The notes: generated by a model from the letters alone, not told the origin. A stretch of 64,000 nt of DNA from Bacillus sp. SKDU12 (GCF_010093085.1 NZ_MSRC01000010.1:1-64000), one strand, 5' to 3'; shown: positions 37,149-47,534, numbered from the stretch's first letter. Program-made: numbers and translations.

Positions 37149-38006
37149 TCAAATCACAAATACAATATCGACTCCGGAAACAGGGTCTTGCACCCGGAAG
37201 CTGGTTTCCATTTCTACAATTATATATCCGGCCTGTTTGACCCGGTCTGCGACTTGATCGAGTTCGTCTTGATGAGGCAGGACAACCGTGTAATAGTCTA
37301 ATCCGCTGGCATTTGTCGGTTTAGGCGGCGCGTTTCTTCCCGCCCAAATGTTTAATCCGATATGATGATGATAGCCCCCGGCTGACACGAAGAGAGCGGA
37401 CATGCCCGCATAGTTTCCGACAATGTCAAAGCCCAGCACATCTGTATAAAACGCTCTCGCTTCTTTCAAATCACTGACATGCAAATGAATGTGTCCGATG
37501 ATGGTGTCGTTCGGAAGCGCGGTTTTCCGCTCATCTCCTGCCTCTTCCAGAACCCCCTCAATATCAACAGATGTTGTCGTCATGACGTAGTTTCCTTCAC
37601 GATCACGCTGCCACGTGCTCCGAGGGCGGTCAGCGTATATTTCAATGCCGTTTCCATCCGGATCAGACAGATAGAGTGCTTCGCTCACAGTATGATCGCC
37701 ATGCCCGATGGCAATGCCGTGTTCAATCAAGCGGGCAAGCGCGATCCCAAGTTCCTTCCTGTTCGGAAGAAGAATCGCAAAGTGATAAAGGCCTGTCACA
37801 GATCGTTCAGGCAAGACGACAGCGCTTGGATTTTCTTCAAGAATAAGCAGTGCGCGTTTCCCGTCAGCTGTTAATTCAGCTTGGCGATCCGTCTTTTTTA
37901 AGACTTTGAAGCCAATGGCGTTACAGTAGAACTGAAGGGAACGCTCCAAACTGCGAATTGTCAGTTTGACATAGCCAATGTTTGTATTCTTATGAATGCT
38001 GGTCAT
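37149..38006 (-). CDS. catE: CatE, catechol 2,3-dioxygenase
   Basis: CatE cleaves catechol beside its hydroxyls using Fe(II), removing a toxic compound. The 285-residue protein has two vicinal-oxygen-chelate modules (about 8-125 and 165-285). HIHLHVSD and YHHHIGLNIW in the second module supply likely iron-binding histidines. It is the second gene of the catDE operon, which is repressed by CatR and induced by catechol. Confidence 0.92.
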   Translation of the reverse strand: MTSIHKNTNIGYVKLTIRSLERSLQFYCNAIGFKVLKKTDRQAELTADGKRALLILEENPSAVVLPERSVTGLYHFAILLPNRKELGIALARLIEHGIAIGHGDHTVSEALYLSDPDGNGIEIYADRPRSTWQRDREGNYVMTTTSVDIEGVLEEAGDERKTALPNDTIIGHIHLHVSDLKEARAFYTDVLGFDIVGNYAGMSALFVSAGGYHHHIGLNIWAGRNAPPKPTNASGLDYYTVVLPHQDELDQVADRVKQAGYIIVEMETSFRVQDPVSGVDIVFVI

Positions 38007-38023
38007 GCTGTATGCCTCTTTTC

Positions 38024-38428
38024 TTAGACTGATACGTTTCCGCTCTTTTTTTCTTTAAACACAAGTGAGTCCAGCGCCAGAAAACGACTTCCAGAAAGAG
38101 CTAGATGGATTGATGTCAAAAGCAGAAGGTAATCAAATTCTGCATTGCCTATGAACGGCGCTTTCAGTTTAACTGTAATAATAGCGCCGATCAGCGTGAG
38201 AGCAAACAGAACACCGACAATACGTGTAGCCAAGCCGAAAACGACAAGCACTCCGCCCGCCAATTCAATTGTTGCAATGACATACGCCATAAAGCTTGGA
38301 AGACCTAAACTCCCGAAAAATTGGATGGTGCCGTCCATTTCCTGAAACTTAGATAAACCGTGAACAAAAAAGATGATACCTGTCATCACTCGTAAAAGTA
38401 ATGTGCCAGTTTCAAAAGACCTATTCAT
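38024..38428 (-). CDS. catD: CatD, DoxX-family membrane subunit
   Basis: The 134-residue protein has four hydrophobic helices and the DoxX signature RVMTGIIFFVHGLSKF near the N-terminus. It is cotranscribed with catE and needed for catechol resistance in B. subtilis, probably as a membrane partner in quinone or thiol redox. GGAGGTTCAC precedes the ATG. Confidence 0.92.
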   Translation of the reverse strand: MNRSFETGTLLLRVMTGIIFFVHGLSKFQEMDGTIQFFGSLGLPSFMAYVIATIELAGGVLVVFGLATRIVGVLFALTLIGAIITVKLKAPFIGNAEFDYLLLLTSIHLALSGSRFLALDSLVFKEKKSGNVSV

Positions 38429-38458
38429 GTGAACCTCCTTGATAAAGATATTTATTCA

Positions 38459-38504
38459 CTTACTTATTGTAAGCTAGTATATATACATAACTTATTTACG
38501 TCAA
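38459..38504 (-). promoter_or_regulatory. catDE promoter with CatR-type operator
   Basis: On the minus strand TTGACG (38499-38504) and TATACT (38476-38481) are 17 bases apart. The inverted repeat CTTAC-N5-GTAAG (38459-38473) begins two bases after the -10, over the expected transcription start. Its place and symmetry fit the catechol- and thiol-responsive repressor CatR, encoded elsewhere. Confidence 0.75.
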
Positions 38505-38558
38505 GTAATTTCGTTACATTTTCCGAAAATGAAATATTAGTACTATAAAACTGTAACA

Positions 38559-38590
38559 AAAAAAGACCTTTGTGCAGGACAAAGGCCTAT
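38559..38590 (-). terminator. yfiC terminator
   Basis: On the minus strand AGGCCTTTGT pairs with ACAAAGGTCT and is followed by seven T; it includes the yfiC stop. Confidence 0.85.
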
Positions 38591-40401
38591 TTCTCAAATT
38601 GACTTTCATATAAATCACTGTAAAATCCTTTTTGCTTGATCAGCTCATGATGGCTGCCTTTTTCAATCATTTCGCCGTCTTTTAGCACCACAATCTGGTC
38701 CGCTCTTTGAATGGTGTTCAGCCTGTGGGCTATGATGACGCTTGTTCTCCCCTTCATTAAACGGGCTAATGCCTCTTGAATGTTGACTTCTGTGACGGTA
38801 TCAATGTTGCTCGTCGCTTCATCCAATATGAGCAGCACCGGATCGGCAAGCACTGCCCGCGCTATAGAAAGCAATTGTTTCTGTCCTTGGCTGATGCCTG
38901 ATCCGTTTTGCGTCAATACAGTATCGTACCCTTTTGGCAGCTTTTCGATAAAGCTGTGGGCATTCGCTGTTTTTGCAGCGGCTTCGACTTCCTGATCAGA
39001 AGCATCGAGCCTGCCATAGCGAATATTTTCTCTGATCGTTCCGTGAAACAAAAATGAATCTTGAAGAACAAACCCCATGTTTTTCCGCAAGCTTGCTCTC
39101 GTGAGCGTTTTTATATCTGTACCGTCTATTAAAATCTCTCCTTCATTTGGTTCGTAAAAACGGGCGAGAAGATTTGTGACAGTTGTTTTTCCCGCTCCCG
39201 TCGGTCCCACAAATGCGATAGACTGTCCGGCAGGTACGGTAAATTGCAAATGCTTCAGTGTTTGCTGTCCTTCATCGTAACCGAAGGACACATTGCGGAA
39301 TTCAATACTGCCTGTTTGGATCGGCTGATGCACAGCGTTCTTTTCATCCTCGCGCTCTTCTTTTTCGTCAAGCACGTCAAACACTCGTTCAGCGCCGGCA
39401 ATCGCCGACAGCATCGTATTAAACTGGTTCGCCAAATCGTTTAAAGGGCGTGTGAATTGTCTTGAATACTCAGCAAAGACGACGATAGAACCGATCGAGA
39501 TCCAGCCTTTCAGCGCAAACAAACCGCCGATTGCAGCAATCATCGTAAAGCTTACGTTATTCAAAGAGTTCATGACTTTCGGAATAAACCCCGAAATCGT
39601 CTGGGCCCAGAAACCCGAAGTTTTAAGCGCAGCGTTTTTTTCGAGAAATTCGTCTGTGATCTGCTTTTCACGCGAATAGGCTTTGATGACCTTAGCGCCG
39701 GATACAGCTTCCTCAATATACCCATTCAGCTCGCCAAGGTTTTTCTGCTGTAATTTAAATAGCTTACCCGTTCGGTTGGTGATCCATTTCAAGCTCACTG
39801 CCATCACCGGAATAATGGTCAGTGTAATCAATGTAAGGAGCGGACTCATATACAGCATCACCGTAATTGTGCCGACAAAAGTAATCACACTCGATAAAAT
39901 TTGAATGACCGATGTGTTTAAGGTCGAGCTGACATTTTCGATGTCATTCGTCACCCGGCTCATCAGCTCGCCGTGCCGCTGTTTATCAAAAAATGGAATC
40001 GGCAGCTCATGCAGGTGTGTGAATAACTCGCTTCTCATTCGGAAAACCGTGCCCTGTGAGATCGTAATCATCCAATAGTTTTGAAACCAGAGCGACAGGG
40101 CCTGAATGATATAGATAACGAGCAGAAGCAGCAAAACAGGAATCAAGCCGCTGACCGTTTTCCCGACGATAAAATGGTCGATGGCCTTTCCAATCACAAA
40201 GGGCCCGAGGAGCCCAAATATCGCGCTGATGACAACCATCAGCATGACAAGGATGAGCAGTCCTTTTCGTTCAGCCAAGTAAGACCAAATTCGTCTCAGT
40301 GTGCCTGTTGTATCCTTTGCTTTCGCCCGTTTTTTCACGCCTTCTTTTTTGTCGATCGGCAGTTTGGGGTATTGGAAAGGCTTGCGGATGTCTTTTAGCA
40401 T
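38587..40401 (-). CDS. yfiC: YfiC, ABC exporter subunit (canonical Walker B)
   Basis: The 604-residue half-transporter has an N-terminal extension, six helices (about 45-340) and an ATPase domain with Walker A GPTGAGKTT, Walker [13 protein letters not shown] and switch region IAHRLNT. Its signature is ISQGQ, not the standard LSGGQ. It overlaps yfiB by seven bases and should pair with it as a heterodimeric multidrug-type exporter. The substrate is unknown. Confidence 0.9.
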   Translation of the reverse strand: MLKDIRKPFQYPKLPIDKKEGVKKRAKAKDTTGTLRRIWSYLAERKGLLILVMLMVVISAIFGLLGPFVIGKAIDHFIVGKTVSGLIPVLLLLLVIYIIQALSLWFQNYWMITISQGTVFRMRSELFTHLHELPIPFFDKQRHGELMSRVTNDIENVSSTLNTSVIQILSSVITFVGTITVMLYMSPLLTLITLTIIPVMAVSLKWITNRTGKLFKLQQKNLGELNGYIEEAVSGAKVIKAYSREKQITDEFLEKNAALKTSGFWAQTISGFIPKVMNSLNNVSFTMIAAIGGLFALKGWISIGSIVVFAEYSRQFTRPLNDLANQFNTMLSAIAGAERVFDVLDEKEEREDEKNAVHQPIQTGSIEFRNVSFGYDEGQQTLKHLQFTVPAGQSIAFVGPTGAGKTTVTNLLARFYEPNEGEILIDGTDIKTLTRASLRKNMGFVLQDSFLFHGTIRENIRYGRLDASDQEVEAAAKTANAHSFIEKLPKGYDTVLTQNGSGISQGQKQLLSIARAVLADPVLLILDEATSNIDTVTEVNIQEALARLMKGRTSVIIAHRLNTIQRADQIVVLKDGEMIEKGSHHELIKQKGFYSDLYESQFEK

Positions 40402-42116
40402 GGCTCGCCTTCCTCCCTTCCAAATTGCGACTCATAAATGCGTTTGTATAACGGTGATTCAGAAAGCAGCTCGTTGTGCGTGCCTTTTTCAATTAGTTCG
40501 CCATCATCAAGCAGCAAAATTTGATCTGCTTTCATCGCTGTAGTCATTTTTTGCGTAATGATCAACGTTGTGCACTCATATGTGCTGATCGCCTCAAGCA
40601 GCTTCGCCTCTGTTTGCAGGTCAAGCGCGCTTGTGCTGTCATCCAAAAGAAGAATGGCCGGTTGTCGGATCAGCGCCCTCGCAATGGAAATCCGCTGCTT
40701 CTGGCCGCCGGAGAGGTTGACGCCTCGCTGCCCTAACACGGTGTCATATCCATTTGGGAGCTTCTTAATTGTTTCATGAATTTGCGCATGTTTGGCTGCT
40801 TCCATTATTTCATCAAGTGAAGCATGTTCTTTGCCCCAAGCGATATTTTCTTTGATTGTGCCGGAAAACAGGAGCACTTCCTGAGGCACATACCCAATTT
40901 GCTTGCGAAGCCCTTCAGCCGGAACATCATGAACCGGCTTTTCATCTATGTAAATGCTTCCTGAATCCGGCTGATAAAGCCGCGGAATGAGCTGAAAGAG
41001 CGTTGACTTGCCCGAACCCGTCGCACCGAGAATCGCGACCGTTTCCCTCGGCTTTGCAGAAAACGAGACATTCCGCAAAGCGTCTCTATCCATTTCAGGA
41101 TAACGGAAGGAAACATGCTGAAACGCAATCCGTCCTGACAAACGATCAGATATGACGCCTTCCTGCTGCTCATCACCTTCTGTTTCAAGCACCTCGCCGA
41201 TTCTATCTCCTGAAGCCTTTGCCCGGGTGAAAATCATAATCAAAAACGGAAACATCGAAAGCGCGCCCGTCATTCGTGTGGCGTAGTTAATAATCGCGAC
41301 AACATCACCGACCTGTGTGCCGCCGCTCGTAATACTGTAGGACCCTGTCCACAAAATCAACAGGATGCAAAGGTTCATCAGCAACATCAGCACAGGCATC
41401 GTGAACTCCACAAGCTGAAAAGCTGAGACCGTTTTTTCCATCAGTCTCGTGTTCGCTTTGATAAACCTTTTAACCTCGTGGCTGCCGCGAAGCAGTGCTT
41501 TGATCAGCTTGATTGCGATTAAATTTTCCTGCATGACGGTGTTCACCTGATCGAGCCGTTTCTGCACAGAGCGAAACAGCGCCCCGCCTTTCTTTAAGAC
41601 CCATAACAAAAACAAGATCAGGATCGGAATGGTCACAAGCAGAAAAAAGCCGAGCTTCACATTAATGGCAAGCGACAGCACAATGCCGCCTGCAATCATC
41701 AACGGGGCCCGCAGCATAAACCGCAAACTCATAAAAATCATGTTTTGAACCTGTGTGACATCGTTTGTCAGCCTTGTGATATAAGAAGAAGACGAAAATT
41801 GTCCAAATGCGGAATAGGAGAAGGACTGGATTTTTTGAAAAAGCCCTTTTCTCGTATCATAGGAAAAGCTTTGGCTGACATGGGCGGCATAAAAGGAATT
41901 CAGCATTCCCGCCGCAAATGATAATACCGTCAGTCCGACCATGACCGCGCCCCATGTCCACACATGCTGAAGATCTTGCTTCAAAATCCCACCGTCGATA
42001 ATTTTTGCGATCAATAAAGGCTGCATCAATTCAACCGCAAGCTCCGTCAACATGAACAACAGTGCAACTCCCGCCGCCATTGAGTATGGTTTTAAAAACG
42101 ATAAAGCCTTTTGCAT
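40395..42116 (-). CDS. yfiB: YfiB, ABC exporter subunit (degenerate Walker B)
   Basis: The 573-residue half-transporter has six helices (about 15-300) and an ATPase domain with Walker A GATGSGKS (364-371), a normal signature LSGGQ (468-472) and Walker B ILLLDD (488-493). Asp493 stands where the catalytic Glu is expected. Combined with the ISQGQ of YfiC, this gives one degenerate and one canonical ATP site, as in BmrC/BmrD-type heterodimers. The switch position is also changed (ITQKMTT instead of a His motif). Confidence 0.9.
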   Translation of the reverse strand: MQKALSFLKPYSMAAGVALLFMLTELAVELMQPLLIAKIIDGGILKQDLQHVWTWGAVMVGLTVLSFAAGMLNSFYAAHVSQSFSYDTRKGLFQKIQSFSYSAFGQFSSSSYITRLTNDVTQVQNMIFMSLRFMLRAPLMIAGGIVLSLAINVKLGFFLLVTIPILILFLLWVLKKGGALFRSVQKRLDQVNTVMQENLIAIKLIKALLRGSHEVKRFIKANTRLMEKTVSAFQLVEFTMPVLMLLMNLCILLILWTGSYSITSGGTQVGDVVAIINYATRMTGALSMFPFLIMIFTRAKASGDRIGEVLETEGDEQQEGVISDRLSGRIAFQHVSFRYPEMDRDALRNVSFSAKPRETVAILGATGSGKSTLFQLIPRLYQPDSGSIYIDEKPVHDVPAEGLRKQIGYVPQEVLLFSGTIKENIAWGKEHASLDEIMEAAKHAQIHETIKKLPNGYDTVLGQRGVNLSGGQKQRISIARALIRQPAILLLDDSTSALDLQTEAKLLEAISTYECTTLIITQKMTTAMKADQILLLDDGELIEKGTHNELLSESPLYKRIYESQFGREEGEPC

Positions 42117-42192
42117 ATAAAAGCCCCCAAACCCCTTTTTACTCGATTATCGCTTTCTTTACTTTACTATGGCGGTCTTTTTGACGGCAAAC

Positions 42193-42218
42193 GAAAACCC
42201 TCCCGAAAAGGAGGGCCG
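42193..42218 (-). terminator. malP terminator
   Basis: On the minus strand CCCTCC pairs with GGAGGG around TTTTC and is followed by TTTTCGTTT. Confidence 0.75.
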
Positions 42219-42221
42219 GCT

Positions 42222-43805
42222 TTATGAATTCAATATTTTTTCCACGCGCTCCCGCATCTGCGGTACGCTCAATCCGATAATCACCTGAAACGCCTTCCCA
42301 TTCCTGACGACGCCGTGTGCGCCAAGCGCGCGGAAGACGCTGTCAGGCTCAACCTTTGTTTCATCCTTGACGCTGACTCTGAGTCGGGTGGCGCAGTTTG
42401 TGACTTCGGTAATGTTGTCTTGTCCGCCCAGCGCTTCAATATAAAGAAAAGCGGTGTCATCCGCCGTTTCCGTAGCGGAGGCTGTTTCATCCTTGGTTTT
42501 TCTTTCTCTGTATTCCTTTTTTGAATATAGCTTGGTTTCCTGCTGTTCATCCTTTTCCCGTCCCGGTGTGGCGATATTGAATTTAAGGATTAAAAATCGG
42601 AAGACGAAAAAATAAACAGCTGTAAAAGAAAGCCCGATCAACACTTGATACACATATGTCATACCGTGGCTGCCAAAGAGCGGAATCCAGTTCAATGTCA
42701 ACGCTTCGATCAGACCGCCCCCTATATTTCCGACGACACCAGCCATATACATGACGGTCGACATTGTTGCAGCAAGCACGGCGTGAACCGCAAATAAGAA
42801 AGGAGAAATAAATAAGAAAGTGAACTCAATCGGCTCTGTAATACCGGCGACAATCGCCGTCAGCGTAACAGGAATCAAAAGCCCTGCGACTAGTTTTTTC
42901 TTTTCCTTTTTGGCTGTGACATAAAACGCCAAAGCGATTCCCGGAATGCCGAAGATTTTCGAGTTGCCGTGAAGCGCAAATCCGCCTTGCGGGAAAAGCT
43001 CCTTCAGCGGTTTGGCGCTTTGCGAATATTCGCTGAGATGCTGCGCCCAATACGTGACAATTCCGCCTTCCGCTACAGCAGGCCCATAAATAAACGGCGT
43101 ATAAATAAAGTGATGAAGACCGGTCGGAATCAAAATCCGTTCCAAAAATGTGTAAATCCAAACGCCTACCGCCCCCGAAGCAACCAGAAAGCTTTGCAGC
43201 GAGGCGATGCCTGATTGAATCATCGGCCAAATGTAAGACACGGCCAAAGCAATCGGGATCATAATGAAGAAGGAAATCATCACGATATACGTTGAGCCTT
43301 GAAAAATACCGAGAAAATCAGGCAGTTTTTTATCAAAATAACGGTTATGCAAAAAGACGACAATCGAAGAAATTAAAATAGCGCCGATAATATTGGTATC
43401 AAGAGTCTTAATGCCCGCAATCATCGTTAATCCGCTCGTTCCGCCGACCTCTTGGTTCATGTCGACTCCGAATGCGCCTCCCCATACCGTCAAGATCGAG
43501 TTGATAAAGTAATTGAACGTCAAGTAAACCGTAAGCGCTTCCAAGCAAGCTCGCGCCTGTGCTTTCTTCGCCAAAGCAACCGGGATGCCGATAGCGAATA
43601 AAAGCGGCATTTGATTAAATACGGTCCAGCCGCCCTGCTCAATGATATACCAGCACTGGTACCATAACCCATCAGAATCGGCAAGCGGTCCCATGAGGGT
43701 TTTATTTTTAAAGAGCGTGCTGACACCAACGATTATACCGGCAAACGCAAATAATAGAACAGGCACAAACATCGCGCTTCCAAAGCGCTGAATTTTTTGC
43801 ATCAT
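42222..43805 (-). CDS. malP: MalP (GlvC), maltose-specific PTS enzyme IICB
   Basis: MalP imports and phosphorylates maltose to maltose-6-phosphate. The 527-residue protein has an EIIC membrane domain (about 1-420) with GITEPIEFTFLF, and an EIIB domain (about 445-527) whose phospho-cysteine is C471 in NCATRLRV. There is no EIIA domain, so it must use an EIIA from another permease such as glucose PtsG. It is the last gene of malA-malR-malP. Confidence 0.95.
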   Translation of the reverse strand: MMQKIQRFGSAMFVPVLLFAFAGIIVGVSTLFKNKTLMGPLADSDGLWYQCWYIIEQGGWTVFNQMPLLFAIGIPVALAKKAQARACLEALTVYLTFNYFINSILTVWGGAFGVDMNQEVGGTSGLTMIAGIKTLDTNIIGAILISSIVVFLHNRYFDKKLPDFLGIFQGSTYIVMISFFIMIPIALAVSYIWPMIQSGIASLQSFLVASGAVGVWIYTFLERILIPTGLHHFIYTPFIYGPAVAEGGIVTYWAQHLSEYSQSAKPLKELFPQGGFALHGNSKIFGIPGIALAFYVTAKKEKKKLVAGLLIPVTLTAIVAGITEPIEFTFLFISPFLFAVHAVLAATMSTVMYMAGVVGNIGGGLIEALTLNWIPLFGSHGMTYVYQVLIGLSFTAVYFFVFRFLILKFNIATPGREKDEQQETKLYSKKEYRERKTKDETASATETADDTAFLYIEALGGQDNITEVTNCATRLRVSVKDETKVEPDSVFRALGAHGVVRNGKAFQVIIGLSVPQMRERVEKILNS

Positions 43806-43819
43806 ACCAGAACCCCCTG

Positions 43820-44584
43820 CTATTGAATATCATTTTTTTCCGCCTCTTTGTAATCAACATATGCGCGAAACAATGCTTCGCCAACGAGAAAAAAAGGTGC
43901 AAAAGTGACAATTTCCGTTTTATCGCTTAATGTCACAGGTTTGCTTGTCGCATAAAGATTATGCGGAGTCAGCTGGGCGAGGACATTGTTTTTTAAATTC
44001 GTAATGGAAATAAAGGGTATACCCTTTGCAGAAAGCATTCTTGCCTGAGGAATCAGCTCCGGTGTCTCTCCGGAAAGAGAAATGATGATAAACAGATCGT
44101 TTACTTTAAAGTCGTCGCGCATCAGATTAAATTCATTTGTGTCTTCAATCAAAATGAGATACCGATGGCGCGGAATAAACATTCTTTGCAGATCGCGGGC
44201 GCATATTTTTTGCGCATTTCCTGATCCGTATACGAAAATGCGGTCAGCTTCATCAATCAGCTGGCACATATCCGTCATATCCTTTGTCCTCAAGAACTTT
44301 AGATTTGATGCAACATCATCAAGCAGCTTTTGAAATGTCATACTCTCGCCTTCTTCCGGCTGATCTTCCCACTTTAAATAGACGCGAAATTCACTGTAGC
44401 CGCTGAAACCGATCTTTTGGGCCAGCCGTAAAATCGAGGAACGCGATACGCTGCAAGCTTTGGCCAGCGCATCGATTCCAAGGTGATAGCATGTGTGCTT
44501 GTGATTCAATATATATTTTAAAATATGAAAATCGTTGTCATTTAATTTGCTGTAATGCTGATTAATCAGTTCTTCGAGCTTCAC
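43820..44584 (-). CDS. malR: MalR (GlvR), RpiR-family activator of the mal operon
   Basis: The 254-residue regulator has an N-terminal helix-turn-helix (about 1-77, LAKACSVSRSSILRLAQKIGFSGYSEF) and a C-terminal SIS sugar-phosphate-binding domain (about 100-240, with VYGSGNAQKI and ISLSGETPELI). It activates the operon in the presence of maltose. The GTG at 44584 has a GGGGGGATC site and restores the known length. Confidence 0.93.
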   Translation of the reverse strand: MKLEELINQHYSKLNDNDFHILKYILNHKHTCYHLGIDALAKACSVSRSSILRLAQKIGFSGYSEFRVYLKWEDQPEEGESMTFQKLLDDVASNLKFLRTKDMTDMCQLIDEADRIFVYGSGNAQKICARDLQRMFIPRHRYLILIEDTNEFNLMRDDFKVNDLFIIISLSGETPELIPQARMLSAKGIPFISITNLKNNVLAQLTPHNLYATSKPVTLSDKTEIVTFAPFFLVGEALFRAYVDYKEAEKNDIQ

Positions 44585-44647
44585 ATCAGATCCCCCCATT
44601 TTCTTCTATTATATACAATTACAGATTCGAAAATGGGGGAATTTCAT

Positions 44648-46024
<1,377 letters not shown>

Positions 46025-46027
46025 TTA

Positions 46028-46056
46028 TTTATACCATGAGTGGACCAGTCCTGTAA
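46028..46056 (-). promoter_or_regulatory. malA promoter
   Basis: On the minus strand TTACAG (46051-46056), a 17-base spacer and TATAAA (46028-46033). The weak -35 suits activation by MalR. Confidence 0.65.
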
Positions 46057-46332
46057 CACCTTTGGCGCACTTAGGTCATTTGATCAATTTTAGTGTTTTT
46101 TCCCACAGAGCGGGAAATTTCTCAAGCTGCCATGAATCCTTTCGAATAGGTAAAAACAACTAATCTAATAGGCCTGCATACACTTAGATTCCCTACTCAT
46201 ATAAAGACCAACATACCAAATAGATCGTTATATAATCTATATTTCCTATTTATCCATTACATTCCATCATGTAACATTAGGAAAGTCTCTCATTTACATT
46301 TTATAACGATTCAAAAGAATCATGAGGTGCGC
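46057..46332. other. AT-rich intergenic region between malA and the small-ORF cassette
   Basis: I see no gene here. A TATAAT-like element near 46230 (GTTATATAATC) could serve the cassette that starts at 46333, but no good -35 stands at the right distance. The region is richer in A+T than its flanks. Confidence 0.4.
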
Positions 46333-46452
46333 ATGATGGAATTGTTCTTTGTAAAAACACAATTTCTTATCCAGAAGGTGATAGAAGAAGTTCTTTTTGA
46401 GGGATATCAATCACTAGAAGAAAAAGCTTTTCAAGAAACTTTTAAGGGCTGA
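46333..46452 (+). CDS. Unrecognised 39-residue ORF heading the cassette
   Basis: ATG at 46333 follows GAGGTGCGC, an acceptable ribosome-binding site. The translation starts MMELFFVKTQFLIQKVIEEV and ends KAFQETFKG: an amphipathic helical peptide without signal sequence or cysteines. It ends six bases before the next gene, so the three ORFs look like one transcript. It may be a small regulatory or bacteriocin-like peptide, or the tail of a lost gene; I do not recognise it. Confidence 0.4.
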   Translation: MMELFFVKTQFLIQKVIEEVLFEGYQSLEEKAFQETFKG

Positions 46453-46458
46453 TATAAC

Positions 46459-46689
46459 ATGAGATACTTATTGGTACAATTTTGGAAAAGATATAAAAAA
46501 CGATTCATTTTACTATACTATCTCTTTTTCATGATTTGCATGACCTTCATTACTTTTATGCTCCCTGACATCCCAGTCGGTATCAGGATCATTTTACTTT
46601 TTTTATTGTATTTGATCACTACTGCAGCAATCTATACAGGCTACAAAGTTACAAATAAGATGCTTTTGAAAAAACAAGGAGAAAGATAA
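46459..46689 (+). CDS. Small two-helix membrane protein, paralogue 1
   Basis: The 76-residue protein has a basic N-terminus (WKRYKKR), two hydrophobic helices (about 17-38 and 43-64) separated by LPDIPVG, and a basic tail. I recognise no family. It is clearly similar to the next protein (W..YKK at the start, YL...I.MT, PD between helices, Y...NK after helix 2), so the pair arose by duplication. Its stop overlaps the following start. Immunity-like or membrane-stress roles are guesses. Confidence 0.6.
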   Translation: MRYLLVQFWKRYKKRFILLYYLFFMICMTFITFMLPDIPVGIRIILLFLLYLITTAAIYTGYKVTNKMLLKKQGER

Positions 46690-46904
46690 TGAAAAACACT
46701 TGGAATACATATAAGAAAAAAATCTTTTTCATCCTCTATTTGCTTCCTATGATCAGCATGACACTCGGGGTCTCAGCCTTTCCTGACATGACGATAAAAC
46801 AAAAATTGATTTTACTGGGTATTATGTACGTTATGGTCGGTTTCTTTATATTCCTTGTTTATTTAGCAATAAATAAGATAATAAACTCTCTTTTTCATGA
46901 TTAG
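46689..46904 (+). CDS. Small two-helix membrane protein, paralogue 2
   Basis: The 71-residue protein has helices at about 11-32 and 41-63 with FPDMTIKQK between them. It is a paralogue of the preceding protein. AAGGAGAAAG lies before the ATG, whose A is the last base of the previous stop codon, so translation is coupled. A terminator 30 bases downstream closes the unit. The function is unknown. Confidence 0.6.
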   Translation: MKNTWNTYKKKIFFILYLLPMISMTLGVSAFPDMTIKQKLILLGIMYVMVGFFIFLVYLAINKIINSLFHD

Positions 46905-46934
46905 TAACAGTGCCGCTTTATTTTACAATTTGTT

Positions 46935-46961
46935 TAGAGCCTAAAAACAGGCTCTTTTTTA
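46935..46961 (+). terminator. Terminator of the small-ORF cassette
   Basis: GAGCCT / AGGCTC arms around a six-base loop are followed by TTTTTT. Confidence 0.85.
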
Positions 46962-47214
46962 CATACAATTGTCATAGTCTCCCCCCCATGAATAAATCCC
47001 TACTATTAAGTTGTGACTCTCTCCTCCATATTCATTTATTTACCTTTTTTGTAATCTTAAAGTCTCGAAAATTGTGAAATCCAAGTGAATATCCGCCCTG
47101 CCAATTTCTATGAAAAGGTTCTTTTGTACGATTCGAATACATGCCGAATTATTTATAATCAATTATATAAAACATCCATTTGTGCGTGAATTTAGAAAAG
47201 GCAGGGGACAAAAG
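46962..47214. other. Intergenic region upstream of yfjA
   Basis: There is no gene that I can support. A reading frame opens at 47110 in phase with yfjA but lacks a ribosome-binding site at its start. The sequence is AT-rich and presumably holds the yfjA promoter, which I cannot assign with confidence. Confidence 0.4.
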
Positions 47215-47529
47215 TTGGACTCATATAAAGTCATTGAGCTGGCAAACAAGTACAGTGCGGCTGCAGAAGAGGTCAGAAGCTCTAAAATGCTGCTTGAATC
47301 CCGGTTATCCGCATTAGGGGATGCATGGCAAGGAGAAGCGAGAGATTCGTTTGACCAGGATTTCGAGGAAACGAAAGCCGCCTACGACCAATTTGAACAG
47401 GAGCTGCTTGAAACAAGCCAGGAGCTAAAAGAAGCAGCCGTTAAAATAGAAGAACGAAAAGCTGAAATTTCCAGTATGGAAGAACTCGAACGTAAAGCAA
47501 GAGAGGAAAGACATAAACTCAAGGGGTGA
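47215..47529 (+). CDS. yfjA: YfjA, WXG100-like small helical protein
   Basis: The 104-residue protein is all-helical and resembles WXG100/ESAT-6-type proteins: two long helices joined by DAWQGEARDSF, where the W-x-G turn (DAWQG) is visible near residue 34. Such proteins are partners or substrates of type VII secretion. The TTG at 47215 follows GGGGACAAAAG and gives the length of B. subtilis YfjA. It overlaps or abuts yfjB. No secretion ATPase is nearby. Confidence 0.8.
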   Translation: MDSYKVIELANKYSAAAEEVRSSKMLLESRLSALGDAWQGEARDSFDQDFEETKAAYDQFEQELLETSQELKEAAVKIEERKAEISSMEELERKAREERHKLKG

Positions 47530-47534
47530 ACGGA

